NCBI GenBank assembly: GCA_947293975.1
Contig: CAMYPV010000015.1
Coordinates: 1 to 21,042 of the forward strand
Source: an uncultured Ezakiella sp.
GTDB lineage: Bacteria; Bacillota; Clostridia; Tissierellales; Peptoniphilaceae
Direction of reading: 5' to 3'
DNA: 21,042 nucleotides
The position numbers and the translations under genes are program-made. The notes below the pieces were generated by a model. It was not told the DNA's origin. It was given only the letters and a program-made list of their open reading frames with translations, and ran no database searches. Below are positions 14,701 to 21,031 of the stretch, one piece after another (within the stretch, counting starts at the first letter, position 1; the number at the start of each line of letters is the position of its first letter).

Positions 14701-16136
14701 ATGGAACTGCTGACAATACAGATAAACCAGCATTGCAAAAAGAACTAGATAAAATATATCTAGACAAAGTCATCAAACAAGGCGACGAAAAGCTGAAAGA
14801 ACAAGGCCTAGATCCAACTGAAAAGGCTAAACTTGATAATGCTGTAAAACAAGGTAAGGACACACAAGGCAAACTCAATGACACAGATACCTCAAACGAT
14901 CCAGATCACAACAAGATCAAAGAAGACATCAAAGCTATCGAAGACGCCTTGAATCCAAAAGGAAAAACTGATGCGCCTACAATAGATTCTGCAATCATTG
15001 GCGGAACAAAGATTACAGGTACAGCACCGGCTAACTCAGTGGTAACAGTAAAACTTGGTGATAAAGTTCTTGGTAAAGTTGACGCTGACTCACAAGGTAA
15101 GTGGTCTATAAGTACAGAAGCACTACAAGAAAATCAGGTTGTTAAAGCACAAGCGCAAGAAAAAGATAAAACACCTTCAGATGAAGTTACAAAGACAGTT
15201 GGACTTGACACATCAAAACTAAAAGAATCAATTGACAAAGCAGATCCTATTGCTGGTGAAAAAGATAAAGATACTGGCAAGTATAAAAATCTTGATGAAA
15301 ACAACCCAGTTGATAAGGCATTAAAAGATGCTTTAGATGAAGGTAAAAGGGTTAAGGACTTAGGCGATAAGAACGATCCAACCATCGATCAAGATAAAGT
15401 GGATACAGCGAAGAAAAATCTAGACAAAGCTATTGCACAAAAAGAAGCCGACACAGCAGTTGACAACGCAAAAGATAAAGTCTTAGATCCAAACGCAAGT
15501 GATGACGACAAGAATAATGCAATCAAAGAAGCACAAGATAAGATCGACAAGATTCCTGGTACAGTTAATGACAACCCAATCAAAAAAGACCTACAAGATA
15601 AACTTGACTTAATCAAGAAAATCAAAGAAGGTGAAGATAGATTGGAAAAAGATGACGTAACTGGAAAAAATGATACACCAAAGAAACCACAAAAAGATAT
15701 TGATAAATTGAAAAAAGCAATACAAGATGGTAAAGACGCCTTGAATAATAAAGAAAAAGATAAATATGGTGAAAAAACTAAAGAGGTAGAAAAAGCTATA
15801 AATATTTTAAATCAAGAGAGAATAAATGTAACTTTTAAAGCAGTTACCTTTGGATCACAAACATTATTCTTAAGAACATCGGTTCCAGGTGCAAAAATTA
15901 AAGTATCAATAAATGGAAAGATAATTACAAAAAGTAAAGTAAGAAATAAAGAGGGAAAATTAGTTGATGTTGATTATGTTACAACAGATCCATTCGGAAC
16001 ATATACACTTTTCTTCGGAAACATAAATGAAGACGGGTATGACTTTACTAAAGGTTTATCTGAAAACGATGAGATTGTAGTAGAAGCAACAAAGGATGGA
16101 TATAATCCTGGCGAATATACAGAATTAATTTATTAA
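8763..16136 (+). CDS. Giant secreted surface protein 2 (alternating Big_3-like/Big_6-like domains with calcium-type motifs, helical tail)
   Basis: Exported protein of 2457 aa with a signal peptide (residues 1-28, ...LEVKA-Q). The start is set by AAAGGA at 8751-8756, 23 nt after gene 1. An N-terminal beta region is followed by an InlB-like unit (about 298-412, with GGEITLIVKDKVY and VFTAQF). Next come an Ig-like unit (about 415-525), a helical segment (about 526-628) and a DUF5011-like Ig domain (about 629-730, IPVIKGPDHKEIYVGDTLDL). About 730-1835 alternates Big_3-like and Big_6-like domains separated by eight DxDxNGxxD motifs starting near residues 848, 1014, 1125, 1272, 1382, 1518, 1623 and 1734. 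A lysine-rich helical region (about 1838-2070, FIVAR-like) follows, then one Big_6-like domain (about 2070-2146), more helices (about 2150-2345) and a beta cap ending ATKDGYNPGEYTELIY. No sortase motif or SLH domain. Probably a long calcium-stiffened stalk or adhesin; function is inferred from architecture only. Confidence 0.9.
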   Translation: MQKRIISILLSLFMILGTFSPLNLEVKAQDQLNDLKVEDNGEYVTIDITPMVKDAIDGQNKWQYSKYSTMGTALSNQPDTKITVNLVTVGLGGSEFRWDNVGMKPEDIVLTLERITSAGTSIEESYSNIFSNRKRKAEITIKNYVSGDKFFIKANATENITVSAVDRSAQLKQVGQDRPVDLLFIQIPNTKITTKWINAKGEKLEKQLVLPASKGKFDFNFLNDTFSYKFDITNQDQIQHLKKDIRRALARKRLPLEKLNDSDNESIKFNNKTSGTYTKLNENTKDEKVVDFKTNYDPYKGGEITLIVKDKVYNKKPGEEVPDGYYEIAFNSGDGYFTEKDRKAEVIAYTVKDGTTWTDFKELVNITDFPKVNHVNNLKLKNWTNSKGEAFTIADKTSETISESMVFTAQFVELTDDNIQINLSGTGEQNAPRHGDKVVVGKTVKKGSDDVDPKSLSGKTVNIYKTIEAEPKKQLIGSGIVREDGSFTAAIHKDALKAGETIWAEIPTGKDKKISSEKYPTTVKLNPDELNKIIEIASKVLKNYENKKFVNKDKYEALVDAVNGNSSKSIEGGKDLVYIEGEKIPEGKKVGDLKIEEPKDLTDGTVKQGKIDKVYEEIKKAIEELTGNYIPVIKGPDHKEIYVGDTLDLTEGITVTDEDSTKDESDIAQQDGKDFSYKVYTTNSENQKVEVKGDALKNLNSTPGTYEVVYMAKDKSGATATHEMTLVVKEVEVTAIKVTADPTKDQKYLVAKDTEPATPDYTGMQVELTYNNGKKETAKYGKFKPEGGQEQTGFYKAVENKKVAVTELTVEPTQVGIADSPKVITATYEKGSTKLTDNAGKAIIVQVDSDGNGKADESEKFDINYATSFEVVTKPQLKYTVNSSKETATLDLSALLVKVTDTKGNVKYYTWENIKTEDKIKVTLTKKGEGEQAVEVSKTANTELTPKLLNTDEATKATKPFIENHNGAELKVVVDLVKVENGKVVYKTDGKTLERETDTNKTTNSAGTLSVLVDKDKNGTNDLEETTDKPFITSAKNIPTSNEDKTPKTEVTGHAKPGVKIEIKAADASGKPTGKVLGKVDSVGADGTYEVTLNPQQKAGTKVVAVATEGEKKSANSAPKAVIDDMDQDGNDDSKQGFNINKATKIEFFAEPKLDYLVPSKDTELTFDGKDAKDNEISVKISYEENGKTLSNVYKLSELNTEAFKGIVEITPAIGTKDKIGNNPANLVGKNLVVTLKKVVDAENKKQENEKKQTIIDDATATSTKTFAIEIDADGNGEADKNEKTEMPAIISARNVKNATQEDEIETKVRVKALVGSTITIKDENNKVVSDAVKVPVNGSEKYGEVEITLKEKQDAGKKVKAIAKLGEKQPSEPAESIVFEDLDGNGKPDGQGQLDIENIVEFKLASNPDKMKYPLKATDAQETLDLTGLMVYLKDKNGNTGIFEYNKKAESPFEELKNNANFKLQLINSQNEATDIKDSNSEKTKLSTADDLSKVKVSLVKDINKSVETSKLEVFLDANGDGERDTDQTPAPKDLKALNKGTDAFTTITGKAQAGDVIKVYDEDGKEMTTDPATVTVGNDGTFTIKVSKDSKALLENTKLFVTAKANDKEESPRTPVYVKVDKDGNGIADEDEQSAKPTDVKALNQNKVVDGKVTNEPKYTTTVTGKVKPGATVKITSEDGKTDLTPSQVTIDNEGNFTAEIAKQTDGTKIKVWATEPGKQESDPEPATVVRDANNDGIDDSKFSDKPSVKTPVKNGDKTVEVNGKPNAKAYVVITDKDGNETTTPVVDLDGQGKGTINVPELKDGQKVKVVQTEEGKKPVASDEVVVKPNTTDDNLENNIAKAEEKAGNLIDDPNSTADPKDKIRENLDQKSSTDKELQDALEKANEEKEKANKVDQNGKQTPQNTQKDVNDANDRLKKALDEKDKYDKAKKAVDDAKAEWNSIKDKTDPAPTEQEYKNVKDKIDAAQKAIDDLNDKNGTADNTDKPALQKELDKIYLDKVIKQGDEKLKEQGLDPTEKAKLDNAVKQGKDTQGKLNDTDTSNDPDHNKIKEDIKAIEDALNPKGKTDAPTIDSAIIGGTKITGTAPANSVVTVKLGDKVLGKVDADSQGKWSISTEALQENQVVKAQAQEKDKTPSDEVTKTVGLDTSKLKESIDKADPIAGEKDKDTGKYKNLDENNPVDKALKDALDEGKRVKDLGDKNDPTIDQDKVDTAKKNLDKAIAQKEADTAVDNAKDKVLDPNASDDDKNNAIKEAQDKIDKIPGTVNDNPIKKDLQDKLDLIKKIKEGEDRLEKDDVTGKNDTPKKPQKDIDKLKKAIQDGKDALNNKEKDKYGEKTKEVEKAINILNQERINVTFKAVTFGSQTLFLRTSVPGAKIKVSINGKIITKSKVRNKEGKLVDVDYVTTDPFGTYTLFFGNINEDGYDFTKGLSENDEIVVEATKDGYNPGEYTELIY
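8818..8843 (+). promoter_or_regulatory. Perfect 26-bp palindrome in the signal-peptide codons of surface protein 2
   Basis: TTTCACCTCTAAA (8818-8830) is directly followed by its exact complement TTTAGAGGTGAAA (8831-8843). In mRNA this gives a stem of about 11 bp with a tight loop, from nucleotide +56, covering codons 19-27. It matches in position the hairpins of genes 1 and 3. Confidence 0.75.
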
Positions 16137-16150
16137 AAGGAGGAAAGTAG

Positions 16151-19100
16151 ATGGAAAGATTTAAAAAAATAGTTTCATTTTGTCTTACTTTAGCAATTAT
16201 ATTGGGGATGGTAGTAATACCATCTCCAGTGAATGCAAAAATATCAAGCAATGATATTAAAGAAGTAAGTTACAAGTTAGTAGAAGAGAATGGTATACCG
16301 TACAGAGAGTACAATTTAGCAGATCTCGTAGATATTAATTATGATGCTAAGTCTAGAGAAGAGATTGAAAATATAAATTCTATAGGTACGATGGCTGTTG
16401 GAGATTTTATTCCTGATGCCGAAAACTATCAAGTGAAGGTAAATTGGGGAGCATGGAGCATGACACCTGATAAATTAGGTACAGATGTATATTTCACAAT
16501 ATATGACAGTGTAAGTAGAAAAACTATCGCTAAGACAGATATGGTAACAGGCACTGGTTTATATAAGTTCAAAGAAACAGCTGACTTTATGAGTCCAGGT
16601 GTTAGCACCGATAGAAGCAAATGGAGAGTTAGATGGCCTAATGAAGTAAGATTTGATATCAGGTTAATAACTGACAATGGTTCTGCAACAGCGCCTGCGG
16701 TTTTTCAAGCTAATATTACTCAAAGAGCCATGACTTTATACAGAGCTGAGTATCATACAAATTCCTCAAAACCAGGACTAAAAGTTTACAGAAGAAACTT
16801 AAAGAATGAGGTGAAAGAAGTAGATATAAATAACGATAATATCAAAGGTAACCAGTATTACTCTTTTATAGAAAAACCTAAAAGGGTTTATTACGAGGGC
16901 AAAACTATAGATATAATTAATCCAGGAAGTGAGAGTGAGGATAGTTATAGCTGTGACGACTTAAATGCATCACAATTAGTACAAATCTACACTAAAGTTC
17001 CTGGTAAAACAACTTATGACAGAGGTCCCGGTCAATTTACAGATAACGGAACTCCATACCGTTACTTGGTAACTGGGGACTATGAACATCCTCATATTGT
17101 AACAGTTCGTCAAGATTTAACTGTTAAATTTGATGCAAACAAGGGTACATGGAAAAACTCTGCTCCTGCTGATCAAACTATTGGTCACTCTATGAAGCTT
17201 GCTGATAAATGGGCAGGTTTAGGACCTATCGATGTTCCAGCTGGTACTACATTAACACCACCTGTAGTTGGAGCTGATAAACCTAAAAAAGAATTTCAAG
17301 GTTGGTGTATTGATGCAAATGGTAATGGCACAATATTTACTGATGCTGCTGGATATACCGAAGAGATAAAAGAAGACACAACTTTCTACGCAATATACAA
17401 AGAAAAAGCTCAAGGTAAGGTTGCTATTCAATATGTAGATGGAAATGGTGACGCTATTAAAGATAAATACAAGATTGCTGGTACTGATTATCCTGCTGAG
17501 GCTACAGGTAATGTAGGCGAAGATGTAGAATTAAGTAAGATTCCTGAGCCTAAGTTTATCGGATATGAAAGAAATGGAGATATCGTTGTAACTGGTAAAA
17601 AGTATGACGAAAATGGTAGAGATACAGTAGAAGTTCCTTACAAAAAACTTGCAGATATAATTCCAGAAGATAAAGCAAGTGAAGATGTAAAGGACACTTA
17701 CAAGAAAGTTACTATTAAAGTTGATAAAAACAAAGGTAAGTTCAAACAAGATAATGCTGAAAAAACTGAAACTTCATTCACTTACTATGTAAACCCTGTT
17801 GAAAATAAGAGCTTGAAAGATGTATTAGATTTTTCTAAGTTAACTGCGGAGTCAAAAGATGCAAACAAAGATAAGATTGACACAGAAAATCCATGGAAGT
17901 TTACACCAGGCGAGACAAAAGTACAAAATCCAGTTGCTGTTGAACTATCCACTAAAGTAGACAAAGACAACTTCAAAGGTGTAGATGAAGTTGTAATGGA
18001 AGTAAAGTTTATCAAAGAACAAGGTACTGTTAAGTATGTATACGATTACAACAAAACAGGTATGGATCCAGTACCTGCTGATCCAACAAATGTACCAGAC
18101 AAACCAGAAGATGTAACTAAAGATGTTGGAGAAACAGTAACTGTTGATAATACCAAGCCAGATAAAAAGAAGCTTGAAGTAAAAGATCCTACTAAAAAAT
18201 TTGTAATTGCAAATTGGGAGTTCCAAGGATGGAAAGTTAATAATGCTGTAGTTACGGAAGTTACTGTAGTAAAAGCTGGCGTAACAATAAAAGGTACTTG
18301 GAAGTATGTACCTGTAACAAAAGAATCAGTAACACGTAAATTTGTAGATGCAGATGGAAATGCACTTCCAGAAGCAAATGGTGAATTTAATAAATTCCCA
18401 ACAATTACAGAGGATACAAAACAATACTATCCAGGACAAAATGCAGATGTACCAGATACAATAAATAAAAAAGTAAAAGGTACTAAGGGAAATGAAAGAG
18501 GAACATGGGAATTTGATGGATGGTATCCAGGAAATCTTAATGCTACAAAGGGCTCACCGTTAACAGTTAAAGCTCAAGGTACAAATGAATATCTTGGTAA
18601 ATGGGTATTTACAAAAGAAAATACAAAGGCAGTAACATTCTCATTCAAGTTCTATAACAGCAAGAAACCTAATGAAGAGCTACCAGCTAATGTAGTTAGT
18701 GGAAACTTTGATCCTAAGGTTCCAGAAGCACAAACTGATAAATATGTAGGCGATTCAATTGAATTGAAAACATTCAATGATGTAAAGAGAGACAAAGACA
18801 ATAAAGGTAATGACCTTGGCTTACAAGGTACTTGGAAGTTTGATGGTTGGTATCGCGGAGATACAAAATTAACACCTGCTGATGCTAAAGTATCTGCAAA
18901 TGATGAAGAAAACAAATTAGTTGGTAAGTGGATATTAACTGAAACTGAAACAAAAGAAGTTACACGTGTATTTGTTATCGACAAAGCTATAATGGGTGAT
19001 GGCAAAGATGTACCAAAAAATCATGTTCTTCCACAAGGTGTAACAAAACAAAAACCAAATGACACTAAAAACTATATCGGATCAGAACAAACACCAGGCA

Positions 19101-20320
19101 AAGATAACTTCGATGCAGTCGAAGAAATAATTGGTGAAAAGATTGGTACTTGGACATTTAAAGAATGGAATCTTAAAAAACTCACAGTAGTAGAAAATCC
19201 AGGAGAAAATGACAATAAATTTGTTGGTACTTGGACTTGGACACAATTAACATCAGACAAACCAACAGTAGATCAACCAAAAGCTGACGACACGGTAATC
19301 AAAGGAAAAGGTAAAAAAGGATCTACAATCGTTGTAACAACACCAGACGGAAAAACACACACAACAACAGTAGGTGACAACGGAGATTGGTCAGTAAATG
19401 TACCACCAGTAAAAGAAAACGACAAGATCAAAGTAGAACAAAAAGAAAAAGGAAAGAAAACATCAGACCCAGTAGAAGTAACAGTAGAAAGAAAGATAAA
19501 ATACTTCGGACATTTCTACGAACCAAGTCCAGATTACTTGAACACTGGCGTTCCTGCTAAGAAGGAAGAAAAGGTTCAAGAAAAATACCTTGAAGCATAC
19601 AGATGGTATGTAAAAGGTAATGAAATGGGAATGTTCATGCCAAAGAAAGGTATTACAAGAGCTGAAGTTGCACAAATGTTTGCACGTGCATTAGAATACG
19701 ACAAGGCTATGGTAAATGTAAACATTACACCATACACAGACGTAGATGCAAATGCATGGTATTATGAAGCAGTACAAAAAACAAGTGCAGCAGGAATCTT
19801 CAAAGGATCAGACAAAGGCACATTTATGCCAACAAGAGAAATCACAAAGGCAGAATTAATCGCAACAATCGCAAGATTCCAACACCTAAGCACAAAAGCA
19901 GGAAACACATTGAACCTACAAGCAAATCACTGGGCAACAGCAGAAGTAGAAGCAGCATATCAAGAAGGATGGCTAGACATCTACACAAACGGCACAGCAC
20001 AATTTGCGGCAGATGAAGTTATTAGTCGTGAAGAAGTTGTAACAATATTAAACAGAGCATTCGGTAGAATCGCAGACACAAAATATATAGACGACAACGC
20101 ACACACAATGACAAACTTCCCAGATGCAACAAAAGACATGTGGAGCTACTATGAAATCATGACAGCAGCAAACACATATCTAGTAGACAAAATGTGGGTA
20201 AATCACGCAACAAAAGACAACGGACCAGAAACATTAAAAGAAATGATTGAATGGGTAAAACCATTGATCGACAATAAAGATGTAAGAGAAGTTGTTGAAC
20301 AAGTGAGATTCCAAAGATAA
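16151..20320 (+). CDS. SLH-anchored surface protein 3 with SHIRT-like tandem repeats
   Basis: Exported cell-wall protein of 1389 aa. A near-perfect AGGAGG (16138-16143) precedes ATG 16151, 14 nt after gene 2. Signal peptide 1-29 (...PSPVNA-K). A unique beta-type N-terminal region precedes an InlB-like repeat (about 325-420, FQGWCID) and a MucBP-like unit (about 423-505). After a further beta unit (about 520-622) come four SHIRT-like repeats at about 625-722, 727-823, 827-933 and 937-1032, each with GTW-x-F-x-GW or close and a closing G[TK]W. A Big_6-like domain (about 1038-1113) follows. The end has three SLH domains (about 1150-1192, 1195-1248, 1259-1306; MPKKGITRAEVAQMFARAL, YTDVDANAWYYEAV, ISREEVVTILNRAF) and a diverged fourth-like segment (FPDATKDMWSYYEI). 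SLH trimers bind pyruvylated secondary cell-wall polysaccharide, so this is the only member of the operon with a visible wall anchor. Confidence 0.94.
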   Translation: MERFKKIVSFCLTLAIILGMVVIPSPVNAKISSNDIKEVSYKLVEENGIPYREYNLADLVDINYDAKSREEIENINSIGTMAVGDFIPDAENYQVKVNWGAWSMTPDKLGTDVYFTIYDSVSRKTIAKTDMVTGTGLYKFKETADFMSPGVSTDRSKWRVRWPNEVRFDIRLITDNGSATAPAVFQANITQRAMTLYRAEYHTNSSKPGLKVYRRNLKNEVKEVDINNDNIKGNQYYSFIEKPKRVYYEGKTIDIINPGSESEDSYSCDDLNASQLVQIYTKVPGKTTYDRGPGQFTDNGTPYRYLVTGDYEHPHIVTVRQDLTVKFDANKGTWKNSAPADQTIGHSMKLADKWAGLGPIDVPAGTTLTPPVVGADKPKKEFQGWCIDANGNGTIFTDAAGYTEEIKEDTTFYAIYKEKAQGKVAIQYVDGNGDAIKDKYKIAGTDYPAEATGNVGEDVELSKIPEPKFIGYERNGDIVVTGKKYDENGRDTVEVPYKKLADIIPEDKASEDVKDTYKKVTIKVDKNKGKFKQDNAEKTETSFTYYVNPVENKSLKDVLDFSKLTAESKDANKDKIDTENPWKFTPGETKVQNPVAVELSTKVDKDNFKGVDEVVMEVKFIKEQGTVKYVYDYNKTGMDPVPADPTNVPDKPEDVTKDVGETVTVDNTKPDKKKLEVKDPTKKFVIANWEFQGWKVNNAVVTEVTVVKAGVTIKGTWKYVPVTKESVTRKFVDADGNALPEANGEFNKFPTITEDTKQYYPGQNADVPDTINKKVKGTKGNERGTWEFDGWYPGNLNATKGSPLTVKAQGTNEYLGKWVFTKENTKAVTFSFKFYNSKKPNEELPANVVSGNFDPKVPEAQTDKYVGDSIELKTFNDVKRDKDNKGNDLGLQGTWKFDGWYRGDTKLTPADAKVSANDEENKLVGKWILTETETKEVTRVFVIDKAIMGDGKDVPKNHVLPQGVTKQKPNDTKNYIGSEQTPGKDNFDAVEEIIGEKIGTWTFKEWNLKKLTVVENPGENDNKFVGTWTWTQLTSDKPTVDQPKADDTVIKGKGKKGSTIVVTTPDGKTHTTTVGDNGDWSVNVPPVKENDKIKVEQKEKGKKTSDPVEVTVERKIKYFGHFYEPSPDYLNTGVPAKKEEKVQEKYLEAYRWYVKGNEMGMFMPKKGITRAEVAQMFARALEYDKAMVNVNITPYTDVDANAWYYEAVQKTSAAGIFKGSDKGTFMPTREITKAELIATIARFQHLSTKAGNTLNLQANHWATAEVEAAYQEGWLDIYTNGTAQFAADEVISREEVVTILNRAFGRIADTKYIDDNAHTMTNFPDATKDMWSYYEIMTAANTYLVDKMWVNHATKDNGPETLKEMIEWVKPLIDNKDVREVVEQVRFQR
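16204..16227 (+). promoter_or_regulatory. mRNA hairpin in the signal-peptide codons of surface protein 3
   Basis: GGGGATGGTA (16204-16213) pairs with TACCATCTCC (16218-16227): 10 bp with one G-U pair, closed by a GTAA (GNRA) tetraloop. It starts at nucleotide +54 and covers codons 18-26. The core ATGGTA/TACCAT is shared with the gene 1 hairpin. Confidence 0.7.
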
Positions 20321-20343
20321 TTGTGTAAAACAAAATACAAAAT

Positions 20344-20369
20344 CGGGGTAGAAATACCCCGGTTTTTTT
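20344..20369 (+). terminator. Rho-independent terminator of the surface-protein operon
   Basis: CGGGGTA (20344-20350) pairs with TACCCCG (20355-20361) around a GAAA tetraloop, followed by seven T (20363-20369). It lies 24 bases after the stop codon of gene 3. Confidence 0.95.
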
Positions 20370-20403
20370 GTGCCATGATGCAATATGATTGAAGTGTTGT
20401 AGG

Positions 20404-20640
20404 GTCGACCACAGTGCAAAATGAATCACAACATCGCCTGTAGTGTCGACCACCGTGTCGACATTTGTTTTTACACATCGCAACACCGTTTAAAGCGCCC
20501 ATAGGGTCGACCACCGTGTCGACATTTACCGTTACACACGCAACGCCGGTGGAAACACGTGTGGTGTTGAAGCCCTAGTCTTGGGATTGACGAACAAAAA
20601 AACGTCCGTAGCGTCGATCACCGTATCGACAAACGTTTTG
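20404..20640. repeat. Cluster of CACCGT-centred palindromes
   Basis: No gene lies between 20370 and 20990. This part holds GTCGAC-CACAGT with a degraded right arm (20404-20415 and on), GTCGAC-CACCGT-GTCGAC at 20445-20462 and again at 20506-20523, both followed by ACATTT and a TTACACA-type tail. A further copy, GTCGAT-CACCGT-ATCGAC (20613-20630), has a compensatory arm change. The last is enclosed by AAAACGT and ACGTTTT (to 20639). Between them (20539-20586) lie CGCAACGCCGGTGGAAACAC and TTGAAGCCCTA, the latter matching the inverse of TAGGGCTTCAA in copy A near 1873-1883. Confidence 0.8.
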
Positions 20641-20661
20641 TTGTGAAGTCAGAGCAAAGAC

Positions 20662-20743
20662 AGGTCTCATGCCAGAGATTCCCAAGAATTCAAGCAAAGC
20701 GACGAATGATTGGTGAATCTTACGTGCCAAGCTACATGCGGCG
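20662..20743 (-). repeat. Composite dispersed repeat, copy B (inverted relative to copy A)
   Basis: On the minus strand this 82-nt stretch reproduces 1750-1832. One run of 39 bases and another of about 30 bases are identical, with a diverged stretch and a 1-base indel near the middle. Both copies are followed, in their own orientation, by the TAGGGCTTCAA tail. In copy B the tail is further away because the GTCGAT-CACCGT-ATCGAC module (20595-20640) lies between. Minus-strand open frames here (for example 20575-20757) share LEFLGISGMRP with the + frame at copy A only because the DNA is repeated. Confidence 0.85.
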
Positions 20744-20766
20744 CTCTTCACATCCATACCTTAAAC

Positions 20767-20970
20767 CGCAACGCCGGTGGAAACACGGTGGTTTCCTCTA
20801 CCGCGGGTTTGCTCTGCAATGTCATTTATAAAATTGTAGGGGCGACCGACCGCAAGCGACATTTGCCGTTATACATGTCAAACCCGTTTAAGGCCATGCA
20901 AGCCCGTTGAATACACGGTGTTTTTTACACACGGTGGTATTTGCTACTGGCTACATGTGGCGTTGCTTAC
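20767..20970. repeat. Further palindromic repeat modules
   Basis: CGCAACGCCGGTGGAAACAC (20767-20786) is a direct repeat of the sequence at 20539. It runs into GGAAAC-ACGGTG-GTTTCC (20779-20796), the exact inverse of the palindrome at 1236-1253. GTAGGGGCGACCGACCGC (20836-20853), followed by AAGCGACATTTGCCGTT, is a diverged relative of the GTCGAC modules. ACACGGTGTTT near 20913 and ACACGGTGG near 20929 are partial modules in inverse orientation. CTACATGTGGCGTTGCTTAC (20951-20970) is the inverse of the GTAGCAACGCCGCATGTAG motif at 1216 and 1743. Confidence 0.7.
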
Positions 20971-20994
20971 AGTTCGTGGGTTTTATATATCAAA

Positions 20995-21031
20995 AAACCA
21001 ACCGTTTTGATGGCGGTTGGTTTGTTTTTTT
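20995..21031. terminator. Bidirectional terminator at the right edge
   Basis: AAACCAACCG (20995-21004) pairs perfectly with CGGTTGGTTT (21014-21023). A T-rich run follows on the + strand (21025-21031, then 21033-21038) and a run of A (20992-20997) precedes it, giving a T-run on the minus strand. Since no + strand gene lies between 20320 and here, it most likely ends a convergent minus-strand gene lying beyond 21042. Confidence 0.8.

Noticed and set aside
2944..20320. Sortase (LPXTG-type) anchoring of the surface proteins
   Set aside because: No LPXTG-like motif with a hydrophobic segment and basic tail is present at any of the three C-termini; only gene 3 has an anchor, and it is SLH.
20575..20910. 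Small open frames on both strands in the right intergenic region
   Set aside because: All run through the repeat modules, lack ribosome binding sites and overlap one another on both strands.
20404..20970. Possible CRISPR array in the repeat-rich right end
   Set aside because: Repeat units are short palindromes in both orientations with uneven spacing and partial copies; there are no regular spacers and no cas genes in the window.
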